DNA from: Acanthochlamys bracteata
Taxonomy: Eukaryota > Streptophyta > Magnoliopsida > Pandanales > Velloziaceae
Assembly: GCA_019914995.1 (NCBI GenBank)
Contig: CM034140.1
Coordinates: 6,990,026 to 7,054,025, forward strand
Direction of reading: 5' to 3'
Length of the DNA stretch: 64,000 nt
The position numbers were made by a program, and so were the translations under genes. Under the pieces are notes generated by a model that was not told where the DNA came from, made no database searches, and saw only the letters and a program-made list of their open reading frames with translations. Below are positions 37,696 to 48,938 of this stretch, in pieces. Each line of letters starts with the position of its first letter. The first letter of the stretch is position 1.

Positions 37696-40600
37696 ATGTT
37701 ACGAAACGCCGTGGCGAAGCTTGCCGTCGCCAGCCGGCGAACGGCGGCGACCTTGATTTCGGCGAAGAATTTATCTACCGAAGAAGGTGGTGCATCGCAG
37801 CACCGCTACGTGGCAGAACAAATGATACAGTACGTCTTCTCCCAAGCCCGCTCCCAACGCTCAGGTTCCTCTTTGTCTCTCTTCAATCCTATTGTGTAGA
37901 AGTTTAGCTATTGTTTTAAATTGATGATGGTCTTTTTGGTTTGTGATTTAATTATGGATCCACACTGGTGTTAATCTTCCAAATTTCCAACTCTAATAAT
38001 TGTTTAGGAAAATAGGAAAGGAGAGGAAAAGAATATTTTATTTAGTAATTATTTTCATAAATTATATGAGTTATTTTGTTTAATAATTCCTTGTTTTTGT
38101 TTAACTTGCCTGTTTGGAGATTATGCAAGTATATCATACTGTTCTTCTATCAGGAGATTCGTATGGACAAGCAATGCTGGTGCTAGAGCAAGGGGCAGCC
38201 AACCTTCGTGGAGAGGAAAGTGAGGCTGCAGAAGATGCACTCGGGGTGCTCTTGCTCGCCATGTCCACTTTACTCTATGAAAGGTTTGTCCTTGCTCTCT
38301 TCATTGGATTACTTCTTAATTACAAAGCATAAAGAATCATTGTTGCTTTTTGCAGAGGGGAGCTTCAAGATGCTGTTGAGAAGCTTGTGATTGCTAATCA
38401 GTTGAGCCATGCCTCTTCCGCTATTAGGGGTAACTGAATCCTAAAGCATCTAGCAATTTTTCCAATTTTAGTTTCTTCTTCAATTTGTGGATATAGAGTG
38501 ACAACAGGCATGGGCATGGGAATGAAAAAATAAATCAGGTTGGGTTCTGATGATCTATGCCTTACATATGAGGCACCTTTTTCTTAGAAATGTTTAAAAT
38601 TGGATAGGATGTCTTTTCCTTGATGATATTCGTACAAATCATTCAAGCCAGAGTTCTAAAAACAATTGGAATGTACATTTCTATATTCACATAGTTCTTT
38701 CTGCATTGAGGTAAGATCTAAGTGTATTTAAGGGAAATAAGTTTATGGATTTAGCAATAGCTTCTTTTTGTAGGGCTGATAGGAGTATCAGATTGCATAT
38801 CGTTGTCACATTATTACTACTTTTTAACATGAATACTTCTAACTAGAGTTCACAGCTTTGTGTAGTGACAACTTCCTCTGGTGTTGCATTTTGCTAGATA
38901 AATGACAAAATGACAGCTTTTGTCATTGAGATCAAATGTATATCCATAAGTCCCTTTGCTTTACTCCATAGAAGCATAATCGCTTTGACTATCTAAAGAG
39001 ACTTACAGAAGATCAGAGTTAGTTTTGCACGTTGGAAAAAGAGTAGTTTGCTATCTGTGTCCTCATTATTCTTTATTTTCTCAATTTGGGACATAATACA
39101 TGCTAAATATTTGCAGTTGCTGCGTGGGAGGGTCTTGTGGGGTTAAATTTAGAGGCTGGCCAGGTTGGTACATAAAGCCTCTGTAGGCATATTGCATAAT
39201 AATTCTTCATTTCTGAGCCCCTTTTGCTATAGGATGTTACTTCATCGGTGCTCGCAGATGATTGCTTCCAATTGTTGACAAGCAAGCTAGAAGGTGGTGT
39301 ACCTGTACCTAAAACTACAGATTCAAGGGCTAAAGCTATCAAAGGACTTGTTAACTTGGTTCTTGGAGATTATAGATCAGGTTTTTGGCCTTAATTCTTT
39401 GTTCTCGTTATCGCCTTTTCTTATAAGAATATGTTTGTGATACTTCAAATTAAAGATTTGGTAGGCTCCTGATTGTTTTCTCTTGTCAGCTGAGTCATAC
39501 TTCAATGGCTGCGATAGCTGCAATCTGGATGAGGGTAAAGGTAGATTGCAAGGGTGTTTTCTTATAACTAAAAGAAAGTATGGATGTTCTACTCCGGTGC
39601 TAGAGTATAGTGTCAAAGTAACATCTACCATTTCTCTGTTTGTAGGAAATGGAAATGTTGCTTTATCGTATGGGGAATTTTTACATGCCACTGGGAACTT
39701 TTCATTAGCAAAAACATTATATAATAAGGCATTACAAATAGCTGAGGAGAAAGATGCACCTGATAGTCCTTACGTTGCAGCTGCCAATATGGTACTTGAG
39801 GAAGTTGCAGTAGGAGCTGCATGCTCATTAGGACAGCTTTTATCGCAATCTGGGTATGTCATCTGCTGGTACCTAGAACTCTTATTTCTACGAAGAAGAC
39901 ATGATATCTTAATAGTGTGAAATGTTGCTGTGGTGAAATATATGGTGGGTTCAAGTAGGTTGCGCACAGTTAACTACAAAATTAATGGACAAGTCTATGA
40001 TGAATGCCTTTTCTGAATCGCTAGTCGTTTAAGATATTTTTCTTTTTAATTTTGCAGGAATTTCAGTGAGGCAGAAGAACTATTGACAAATGCACTCACT
40101 AGAGCTGAAAATCACTTTGGTTTGTTTTACTTCATTTGCACATTCAGGATCATTTAACTTGTTACCCTCACGCACAAGACAAAGAAAGATTTTATTGACA
40201 TGAATCTCATTGCCTTGGCAGGTTCATCTCACCCAAAAGTTGCGGTCATATTGACTTGCATAGCTCTCATGTATGGACATAAAGCAAAATTGGAAGCTTC
40301 AAGTTCTTTGCTGATTCAGGAGGTAGGTTAAGTAAATACTGTTTGGTGAAAATATATTATTCTGGTCCAGCCACATGAATGATTATAATCTTCAAAAAGT
40401 AAAATCTACAGTATGAACCTGAATTCCATATCTGAATGAGATGTGATTTGATTTGTAACCAAGGCTGACATGCGCAAACAATCATTTTGATTTCTAACAT
40501 ATTTCTTATGTTAAATTTTTTGTTGTAAGGACTTTGAAACAACTGTATTATAATGTCACTTGTCATACTCTCGAAAAAGAAAATTGTTACAGACATTATA

Positions 40601-41360
40601 GTGCTTTATAAATTGGCCTTGATGCATTATATGTTACAACATTTTGCAGGGACTTTACAGGAAGGCCCTAGATTTGCTTAAAGCCCCATCCTTGGATTCT
40701 GATGGTAGACTCCATATTCTTTGATCTCAGCCAATTACAATGATTGCTCTAGCGTCTGTTGAAATTGGTTTCATGATTTCTCCTTGTTCATAGCAGTTGA
40801 AGATTCTCAAGTGAAAAAGAGAGATATAGTTGCTCTTGCAAGAGGTATTTCCTTAATTTTGCTTTTTCTGCCTTTTTTATCTTTAGAGGAGCAAGAAGTA
40901 TGTTCTAACTTGTAACTGTCTTGGCTTTGACTATCGCAAGCATAGCATGATAATGACATGACCAATTAACCACAAGGATCATTCTGCACCACTGCATCTC
41001 ACTGTTTCTTGAATTCTACTTGTAATGAGTCCACTTGTTCCTACTTGTTTATATTGTGACCTGATATCTACTTAGCAGTTGAATATCATGAAAACTTCTT
41101 ATGGGCGTTTAGTTCAACGCTATAGATGTGCTTTCCCATATAGTTTTAATGTTTCGAATAACGAATTGTAGTCTTTGTACAAAGGTGGGTATGGGGATAT
41201 CCTCAGTGTTCAAGAAAACAGAAGAGGCGAAGGCGAGCAGATGAAGAAATGGGCCGAGGCTTCTTGGAGGAACCGCCGGCTGTCTCTTGTTGAAGCATTG
41301 GAGTTCTCTGAACCTTCCAAGGCTGCTGTAATTGATACTCGAATAAGCAGAGTCCTGTGA
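37696..41360 (+). CDS. TPR-domain protein, probably mitochondrial, 420 aa
   Basis: Twelve exons: 37696-37864, 38154-38283, 38356-38429, 39117-39163, 39233-39380, 39490-39534, 39646-39853, 40058-40119, 40222-40322, 40650-40704, 40797-40844, 41185-41360. They sum to 1263 nt in phase. The N-terminus (MLRNAVAKLAVASRRTAAT) is basic and amphipathic, like a mitochondrial presequence. Helical TPR-like repeats follow: EDALGVLLLAMSTLLYERGE, SYGEFLHATGNFSLAKTLYN (about residues 205-225), GQLLSQSGNFSEAEELLTNA, and ALMYGHKA. The C-terminal part is basic and not recognisable (RRLSLVEALEFSEPSK). A plant TPR-superfamily protein of unknown function, probably a scaffold. Shares its promoter region with TOC75-3. 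Confidence 0.9.
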
Positions 41361-41840
41361 ACTAGCAGCAATGTAAATAGAGATAATTTCCCAGTGCGAT
41401 GCACGGAATTATTCATATTTATTGTATTAATATTTTTATCGACATGGTATTAGAATAATAATAATAATAGTAATAATATAATATTGATGTGAAATTTTAG
41501 TATATGGTTTGTTATATTGGTTTTAGGTCTCTATTTCTTTTTTCTCATATAAATGAAAATTTTGTCCATGTTTTATGTTAAAAAGGTGCTTTCAATTATT
41601 AACTAATACATAATGAACAGAAAACTTAACAGAGAAAAGAACTCGTTAACAACTTACCTTCCTGTTAATCTGTTATCTATACGTCTTCATACCTTTCATA
41701 TGGTAATGAAATTTCGTTCTATTTCGAGATACGTTTTTTTCTCAATTTCTTACAGAATTTTTATTATCTTAATCACAGTCCAAAGTTTCCAACTTTTTCT
41801 TCAGCTAAAAGTTTGCACCAAATTTAGTTCTAACTAAAAT
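41361..41840. other. TPR gene 3' UTR and AT-rich spacer
   Basis: Starts with the likely 3' UTR, including ATAATAATAATAATAG near 41455. No further coding signal. Confidence 0.4.
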
Positions 41841-42068
41841 TAAGTTTCACGTAATTAAATTTCATAAAAATAAAATTTTATAAAAAAAATTTGATAAAAG
41901 TAAATTTTAGAATGATCAATAAAATACGTAAAGTAAATTTTAAAATAAAATTTTGATGAGGGTAAAGTTTTCGCATAAAAATAAATTTCAAAATAACAAT
42001 TAAAATACGTTACGTGATCAAATTTAAAATTTGGAGAAAAAAAATAAAATTTTATTTGAAACAGGCCG
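41841..42068. mobile_element. Decayed relative of the 46.8-kb Tourist-like MITE
   Basis: The right part (AAATTTAAAATTTGG, then AAAATAAAATTTTATTTGAAAC, ending AGGCCGTAA) matches the right part of the 46.8-kb element in order. The left part GTTTCACGTAATTAAATTT resembles its left end. The terminal repeat is degraded on the left, so the boundary is approximate. Confidence 0.45.
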
Positions 42069-42422
42069 TAAATCATACTCATAGCGGCAAGCATCCACCT
42101 CTGCCGCTAAAGAAAATCGGCAGTTGAATGTTGATCTTTAAAGCATCATTGACTTTATCTTTTTACTTCTTTTCGTGACAATATTTTTAATTTATATTTT
42201 TAATAGATTTTATGTAATATAAATAAATTTTATAAAATTTTATTATTAATTATTTTTTTTTATGGTAAAAAAATAGTGTTCATTTTTTTAAAAAGATGAA
42301 AAAGTTTTTGTTTCTACATTTTCAAATGCATTCCCAAAAACATATCCATCAAATTTTTATTTTGTTGTTAAATAACCACCTCAAACCTTTCATACTGGAA
42401 ATTTTGGTTTTGCAATGCATCT

Positions 42423-44131
42423 CAGGCTGACCACATTTTGGTTTCCCCGGCCACCACCGTCACCGGCGATCGTTACCACTCCATCATTATAAAGCTCGGT
42501 CTTGTTTCAAACCCTTTCGTAACAACTGCTCTAACGGACCTTTACTCGAAATGTCACCAAGTCAATCTTGCCCAGAAACTGTTCGATGAAGTGCCGCACA
42601 AAAACTGTTGTTACTTATATCTACACTCGTTTACTGCTATTCCCAGTCCCATTTACCTCTTCTATCCATAAAACCACTATGCGAATGGATTGGTGCTGGG
42701 TTATCTATGACACCTTTGACGATGTCGAGTGTACTTTTGGTTGCTGGAGCACGGTCGGGTGATATTCGCATTGCAGTGATGTCGCACTGCTTTGGGTTCA
42801 AGCAAGGGTTCTGTGATAGCATTATTGTTGGTATTGCATCGGTAGATATGTATGTTATAGTGTGGATATTTAGGTGCAACAAGGAAAGTGTTTGATGGGT
42901 TGCATGAGAAGAATGTGATTACGCTTGTTAGAAGGTATGCTTTGCAGAAGCAAGCTGAGTGATGCCATGATGGTGGTTCGAGGAGGTGTAGGTGTCATGG
43001 TGAATTGAATCAAGGTAGTTATAGTAGTGTTCTTAGCTCATTCTCGAATTTGGAGGATTTGGTCCATGGAAGCAAGTGCATTGCATATTGGTTAAAGAAG
43101 GGTTCACTTCTGATCTTTATATATTGTTGCGGCTCTTCTTACTATGTACTCAAGGTGTGGAAGCCTTGAAGTTTTGTTAATGCCTATGGTGCTATCTACG
43201 ATACAGGATCAAACTCTGTGCAACTCAATCATTGCAGGGTATTCCAATTTGGGAGAAGGTGGCATTGTTCTTAAGAAGTTTCTTGCGATGAGAAGAGAAT
43301 GTATTGATAAGGTCTTCTTCACCTTCACTAGTGTCGTTCGTGCTGTTGGAACTCTTTCAGCACTTGAGGAGGGTAGAAAAGTAACTGGTTTGATCGTTAA
43401 ATCTAGGCATGAATCTGACTCGTGTTCAGAATGGTCTGCTCTCAATGTATCCAAAATGTGGTGAACTAGATGACTCCAAGCAGGCATTCGCTCTTACGGA
43501 TGGCGCTGGTATAGTTTCATAGAATTGGCTGATCTCAGGGTGTGCAGAACACAGTGGAGTTGTTCGAGCGATGCAGAGGACAGGTCTTCGACCCAATGCA
43601 ACAAATTTCTTATCAGTTCTAACAGCTTGTAGTTATGTTGGGCTAATTGATGAAGAGCTAAAGTATTTCAGTTTGATGAAACAAGGTGAGACAGCTGTAA
43701 TGCCTGATAGAGAGCAGCACTATGCTTGCGCTAGTCGGTCTTCTTGGTCGGGCAGGTCATCTTCATGATATGGCGAGTCTTTTATCAACAGTATGCCTTT
43801 GAGGCCTGGTCTTTCAGTCTATAAGGCTCTCCTTAGTGAATGCCAAGCTCAAGGGAATATCAACATTGCAAGTAGAGTTGCTGACCGCTTATTGCATCGC
43901 TATCCATACGATACGGATAGCTATGTTTTTCTGTCTAACACACTTACTGCTAAAGATTATTGGGGAGATGCAGCTGGTGTCCACAAAATGATGGCTGTGA
44001 AAGGATTGAGGAAGCAACCAGCTTGGAGCTGGATAGATGATCATGCATGTTTCTCTGTGAACATGGTGGACTATATTCCATGCACCAAGGACCCATACTT
44101 GAGTTGGATTGAGATCCTATGGAACTGGTAA
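42423..44131 (+). pseudogene. PPR protein gene (PLS/E type), multiply frameshifted
   Basis: Consecutive pentatricopeptide-repeat pieces run left to right but switch frame at least five times and meet stops. In order: HSIIIKLGLVSNPFVTTALT and YSKCHQVNLAQKLFDEVP (about 42478-42600), FKQGFCDSIIVG (about 42800), CGYLGATRKVFDGLHEKNV (about 42868-42924), MYSRCGSLEV (43144), TLCNSIIAGYSNLGEGG, GLRPNATNFLSVLTACSYVG (about 43585-43645), then the E-domain-like LSVYKALLSECQAQGNINIA and DSYVFLSNTLTAKDYWGDAA (43793-44000) and KQPAWSWID. Intact homologues are organellar RNA-editing or RNA-processing factors, usually intronless. The number of shifts rules out a simple sequencing slip. Confidence 0.88.
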
Positions 44132-45175
44132 GTAAATTGAGAACTATCAACTATGACATCCATGGAAGCATTGTGGTATAGTTTCTGTTTGATTAATATT
44201 GGCTATTGGATTAATTAAGTCGAGGATTGTTTTGCAGGACTCCCTATACAATTTGGCAGAGATTTCATTACTCTGTCAAAATTCTGTCAAATCTGATCCT
44301 AACCCAAGCCAGTCCATTTTGTTGAACTCAGTAATTGTGATAGGTTGGTAGATGTGACAAGTGGCAGGACCATATAAGTTCCCAAAAATAAGTGATGCCT
44401 ACAAAATCTCAGTTCCATGGTCTATTTGTAAAGGCAAGCACACCCTAGATTTTAGGGGAAGTTCTTGTAGGGCTTGCTTTGCGATGCGTTCCATAATTTT
44501 TTCATCTTAATTTTTTATTTATATTTTTAAATAAATTTTTAATATTTTATAAAACTTATTTAAAATTTTAAAAATATAAAAAGATTATATATCGTGAGAT
44601 TTTATTAGTATTTATCTTTTTAGATCAAAAAATTAAGCTCATATTTCGAAATATTTGTTATTTGAAAAAAATTTATTTTATAAGCATTCTTTAACGTTCC
44701 CATTATCTAGTGAGTTTCAATAATTAGATATCTACATTTCAATAAAACACTGCAGCTTCTCTAAAGAACTTACAATGTTCCACACTAAAAAGCTAGACAT
44801 GTAGGCGACTGCTTATAAAATTGGATTGCATGCATGGATCTTTATTTTTTGTTCTTCTAGTTTATAACTATAGTTGGTTGATTTAGTTTTCCGAAATTAT
44901 TATAAGCACTTCTGTTCTTAATTCGTATTTGATAGATATATCTTTTTTATAAACATAATTGACTCCAAATAGTACGTTTTTTTTCAAGCAGGTTTTCAAC
45001 CATTGACAAATTTAGCTATAAATAGTCACCAAGGGCAAAAATTCCCTTTGTATTTTATGGGAGAAAACCATCCAGACCAAACTTTCAGGGATATCGTAGA
45101 AGAAATTTTGCTTTAGGCTTTCAACTTCCTTCCTCTTCAACAAGAACTTTCCTCTGAAACGAGCCAAAGGTTCCA
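44132..45175. other. Intergenic region with LTI-like gene promoter
   Basis: 44500-44710 is AT-rich. The stretch before 45176 should contain the promoter and leader of the LTI65-like gene. I see no clear ABRE (ACGTGG/TC) in it. No coding sequence. Confidence 0.4.
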
Positions 45176-46219
45176 ATGAAGACTGTAAAAACACATGGGA
45201 TGACATACATGGAGGACATGAGAAATCCAGCCCGAGAGCAGCTGCATTCTGGTAAACTACATTTCTTGATAGTTGCTTTGTTGATGTTTCTAAGTTATGG
45301 ATGTTTTCAATGAGTAATTTCTTTCTCATTGCAATTCGATATATTTGAACCGTTTGTGGTTGATGCCATAAAGGTGGTGAGAAGGCTGTAGAAAGGAACT
45401 GGCTATCACCGATAGTTCTCGAGTGCCGGAAGGGGGATGATGATAGCCACGCTCATGACCACGGCACCAAGAAGTCCCCTCTGGCAAAGATTAAGGATAA
45501 GGCAAGGAAATGGAGGCAGCTTATTGCAAGGAAAAAGCACGGGCATGCCGTGCGCAAACAGAACAGGCATAAGAGTGAACAAGATCAAGACGATCAATCT
45601 TGGCAATCTCCAAGTATGCTCACATACCTTTCATATAATAAGAGTTTCGGGTAGCTGAGTTACGTCTTCCTTTCAGTTTGATTGTTCCTTTCTTTGTATA
45701 GATTATCTTCTAAATATCTCCAATTTAATGTACATGACAGATTTAATTCAGGGACTACAGACACAGCCTTCGCCTCTGCCTTCTCTCAAAGAGATGGCAA
45801 CAGAGACCCAAAAAGACCGAACTCGAACCGCAACTCAGGATTCCTCTGCTGGTCATAAAAAACCATCATTTCAGCAGCACTGTGATCCAGAGATAGAACT
45901 AGAAATGAAGCTCTCCAATGATATTCAGACGAAACAAGTGCTGCAGCACACGGATGCATTCAAGGGAACAACGCTCTGTTATTCCCCAAGTTCTAGGGAA
46001 TTCATCTCCTTAAAATCCTTGGAAGGAAATGAAGAGCAGAGACCACTAACCCAGATAGTTTTAGACACCATGGCACCATTTTGCATCTTGGCAAAGGAGG
46101 TGTTGTGGGAGAAGGCTGGTTCCTTGAAAGAATACTTCATGCTTGCAATGCAGCCTGGGCAGGAAGACGAGGCACTCATGGAGCTCATGATGGAAGCTGT
46201 TGGAACATGGCATAAATGA
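45176..46219 (+). CDS. LTI65/LTI78 (RD29)-like stress protein, 264 aa
   Basis: Exons 45176-45251, 45374-45613 and 45741-46219 join in phase (795 nt). The product is hydrophilic. The basic block KSPLAKIKDKARKWRQLIAR followed by KKHGHA resembles the LTI65/LTI78 N-terminal block (lysine-rich helix then KHGH). Near the C-terminus, SLKEYFMLAMQPGQEDEAL resembles the repeated YxxxKLxPGEEDKALS element of the same family. Arabidopsis members are induced by cold, drought and ABA and have no known enzyme activity. This protein is much shorter than RD29A/B and has only one such element, so it is a divergent or reduced member. Family call is from motif resemblance only. Confidence 0.65.
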
Positions 46220-46815
46220 AATGTCATGACCAGAGAGAATGATTTCTTCTCTTCATGGAACATGAAGGAATTCAGGGGGTCTCATCTTCCTGTCTCTACA
46301 AATCCTCATGCTGGTAATAATCTCAATCACCTATATATAATAACATTTTAGCATAATGAAACTCTCAAGACACACAATTCCTTCACTTTTGCAGCAGTAA
46401 CTCATTTTCATTCTAACATATTATATATAAACTACGGTATCTTACATACTTTTTTTCATTTAGAAATAGTAGCATTTGTAGTTGATTTAGTCTCTAATTT
46501 ACTGAATGCAGTTGAAACACATTATCTGATGGGAAGATCGAGTAAATCAACCTTGAACTAAGAAATTCTCTGCAATGCTGTTGCGCACTAGTATGAAATC
46601 AACACTGGAGCTGGAGTTGTCTCTTCATTAGAGAATCCGGCATTTATTTTGCTTTGTTGTAGATTTCCTTTTCTTTTTCTTTTTTTTTTTCCTTGGAATC
46701 ATAGAGAAAGTTTCAAATTTATGAAAACATCATTGTGAATTTTCACGGAAGTTAAGGTAGGCAAAGGTTGTAAGCCTAGCCTTTACTTACAAAAATGGAA
46801 TTCTACCAAATGAAC
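46220..46815. other. LTI-like gene 3' region
   Basis: The 3' UTR is expected here. 46220-46320 is GC-balanced and has open frames but no clear splice link to the CDS. Nothing else recognised. Confidence 0.35.
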
Positions 46816-46818
46816 TTA

Positions 46819-47114
46819 GTGCGCGTTTCAAATGCTCATAATTAAATTTTATGAAAGTAAAAAATAAAAAATAAAATTTTTTAAAAAATAAAATAAAAGT
46901 AAAATTCAGTATTTATATTTCAATAGTTTTTGAAAGTGTATTAAAAATTGAAAAATATAATTACTTTAAAAAGTGTGCAAATAAAAAAGTTGAAATTAAA
47001 ATTTCGTACATGAAAATAAAATTTTAAATTTTTTGTGTAATTGAAATATAAAAACTGTCCGAAATTTAAAATCTGACAAAAAAAAATAAAATTACGGGCG
47101 TTTGAAACACGCCC
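46819..47114. mobile_element. Tourist/PIF-Harbinger-like MITE
   Basis: A 296-bp element flanked by TTA on both sides (46816-46818 and 47115-47117), the PIF/Harbinger target duplication. The left end is GTGCGCGTTTCAAATGCTC; the right end, reverse-complemented, is GGGCGTGTTTCAAACGCCC. The interior is almost pure A/T with no ORF. At least one decayed relative is at 41.8 kb. Confidence 0.75.
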
Positions 47115-47117
47115 TTA

Positions 47118-48212
47118 AGGAGAAGTTTTTGCTAGGACTTACAAGCGAGTCTTGCAGTATTAACGGAGTGATAATGGCGACTAGCACAATGCACATAAAG
47201 AGAATCCAAATCTCGAATTTTTGTGGATTAGGTTCTCAATTCAGTCTTTTCAGATAAGTTTCTATGCGAACCAGGTTCGACCAACCCATTGCCATTCCTT
47301 GCGTGAATAACACGGAGACGCATTTTGCTTCCATTCTGTGACCAAAATTTTCACAAACTGCTAATAGTCAAACAGCAGAATTAAACACAAAAATAAATGC
47401 AAGAGAAGATTTAAAACCTCAGTTGCTTTGATTCGGCTATTTGGCAATGATTTCTCAAAAAAAAAATTTAATTTTTTTATTTTATAATTTTTAATACATA
47501 CTTTATAAATAATTAAAATATTTATTTAAAAATTTTAAAAAATTTATATAATAAATTTTTTATTATTTTTTATAAAATTTTTATTTAAAAAATATTTTCT
47601 ATTTAAAAAAAATTTTATTTTAAAAGCACTTTCAAACGCCTCCCAAGATTTTACTTATAATTGAAGGACATCGAATTTGATTAACAAAGTCAAAATGAGG
47701 AATTTTAAGAAAAGGCAAGAGATTAAGGTTCACTTTTTGAATTTTTCATCCAACATAGAGTTTATGAGGTGTCTAATGTTCCAAGTGTTGAAGTCATCGG
47801 GTTAATAATCAGGCAATCCATAACTCCAATCTTTTTTGGCCTCTGTAAGAACCCGCTAATATCAGAACATTTGAAAACCCCATTGCCTTCAAACCTTTCT
47901 TCCAAATTTCATGAGAATATCACAAGGTTTCTGCATTATCCTATTTGGGCCACAAGCACAATAGGATGATCAAAACTTTTCTCACTAAAAACTTGCCTAC
48001 CATGACCATTACTCTTGCATAAATCAGCCATCAAGCAATGTGAATTTATCAATGAGAACAATATAACACACTGCATGTAATATACTGCTACTGACATGCC
48101 TGGAGATATAATCAGAGTACAATCTCTCATCCCCGAATCAATTTCTGATCCCAATACAAAGCCTGCTGTGCTCATTCTTGCAGCCGGCGAATGCCATCAG
48201 TTGGGAAAGACC
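47118..48212. other. Intergenic region
   Basis: 47455-47640 is AT-rich with a likely element end (CTTTCAAACGCC at 47629). 47936-48175 (minus) holds an open frame MSTAGFVLGSEID, which is probably the 3' UTR of the next gene. No confident gene. Confidence 0.35.
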
Positions 48213-48938
48213 TCAGCTATTGATTGCTAGCAGCAGAAGTTCAAGACTGCATTGCTGTCAGAACATGAAGTGAAGAATCAGAACTTAAGTTGCATCAAGA
48301 ACAATAAACGGTTGATTATATTTCAGGCAATTATGGAATAGAAACACTTGAACATGACTATGCAATGTTGTTAACAAAAGAACACAACAAATGTAGACAT
48401 GAGACTTGCTTTCACCATTCATCAGAATAGTAAAACCTGTTGCTGTTAGCATCATCTGCAACTACAAGATAACAATAATAATGTTTAAAGAGTTCGTTAA
48501 CCTGCAGACAAATAAGCTACAAAAAGAATAATTAACAAGGATCGCGAAAATGTATTTATGTATGTATACTCAATGGGAAACTGATCCTAGAGTTAGTAAT
48601 GCATGTAATAACCAGACTACCAACTACCAAAGTGTAGCTAGATACAAAGGAACCTATAAAAATTTGAGTAATGGACAATAACACATGTAAGATGCAAGCT
48701 GCTCTAGCAGCAAATTGTCTGCAGAAATAACACCATTATCTGTCCTATGTTCGTGATACTGGTTTCAAATTAAAAGGCTACTTCATCATAAATAAATTCA
48801 ATCAATCTAACGAAAAGCAAGCCATTTTCAAAAATAATCATATCTTAAACATATGCTTGTTCTGAAATGGCTCACCAAAAGAAGCTTCACTCTAGTCATC
48901 AGATACTTGCTATCAAGAAGACGGGAAACACCCACATC
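48213..48938 (-). CDS. Uncharacterised small-exon gene, 3' part
   Basis: Three segments on the minus strand have good acceptor/donor pairs and compatible phase. 48876-48938 (TTTTCAG|GATGTG to TTTTG|GTGAGC) encodes DVGVSRLLDSKYLMTRVKLL plus one leucine. 48437-48501 encodes VNELFKHYYCYLVVADDANS plus N. 48213-48246 encodes SLELLLLAINS then a stop. The 5' end is unresolved: a further donor (CATTG|GTAAGATAA, exon end 49619) and a leader-like block at about 50460-50650 suggest the transcript reaches 50.6 kb, with the promoter shared with the BED gene. I do not recognise the protein. It could also be a non-coding or decayed transcript. Confidence 0.4.
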
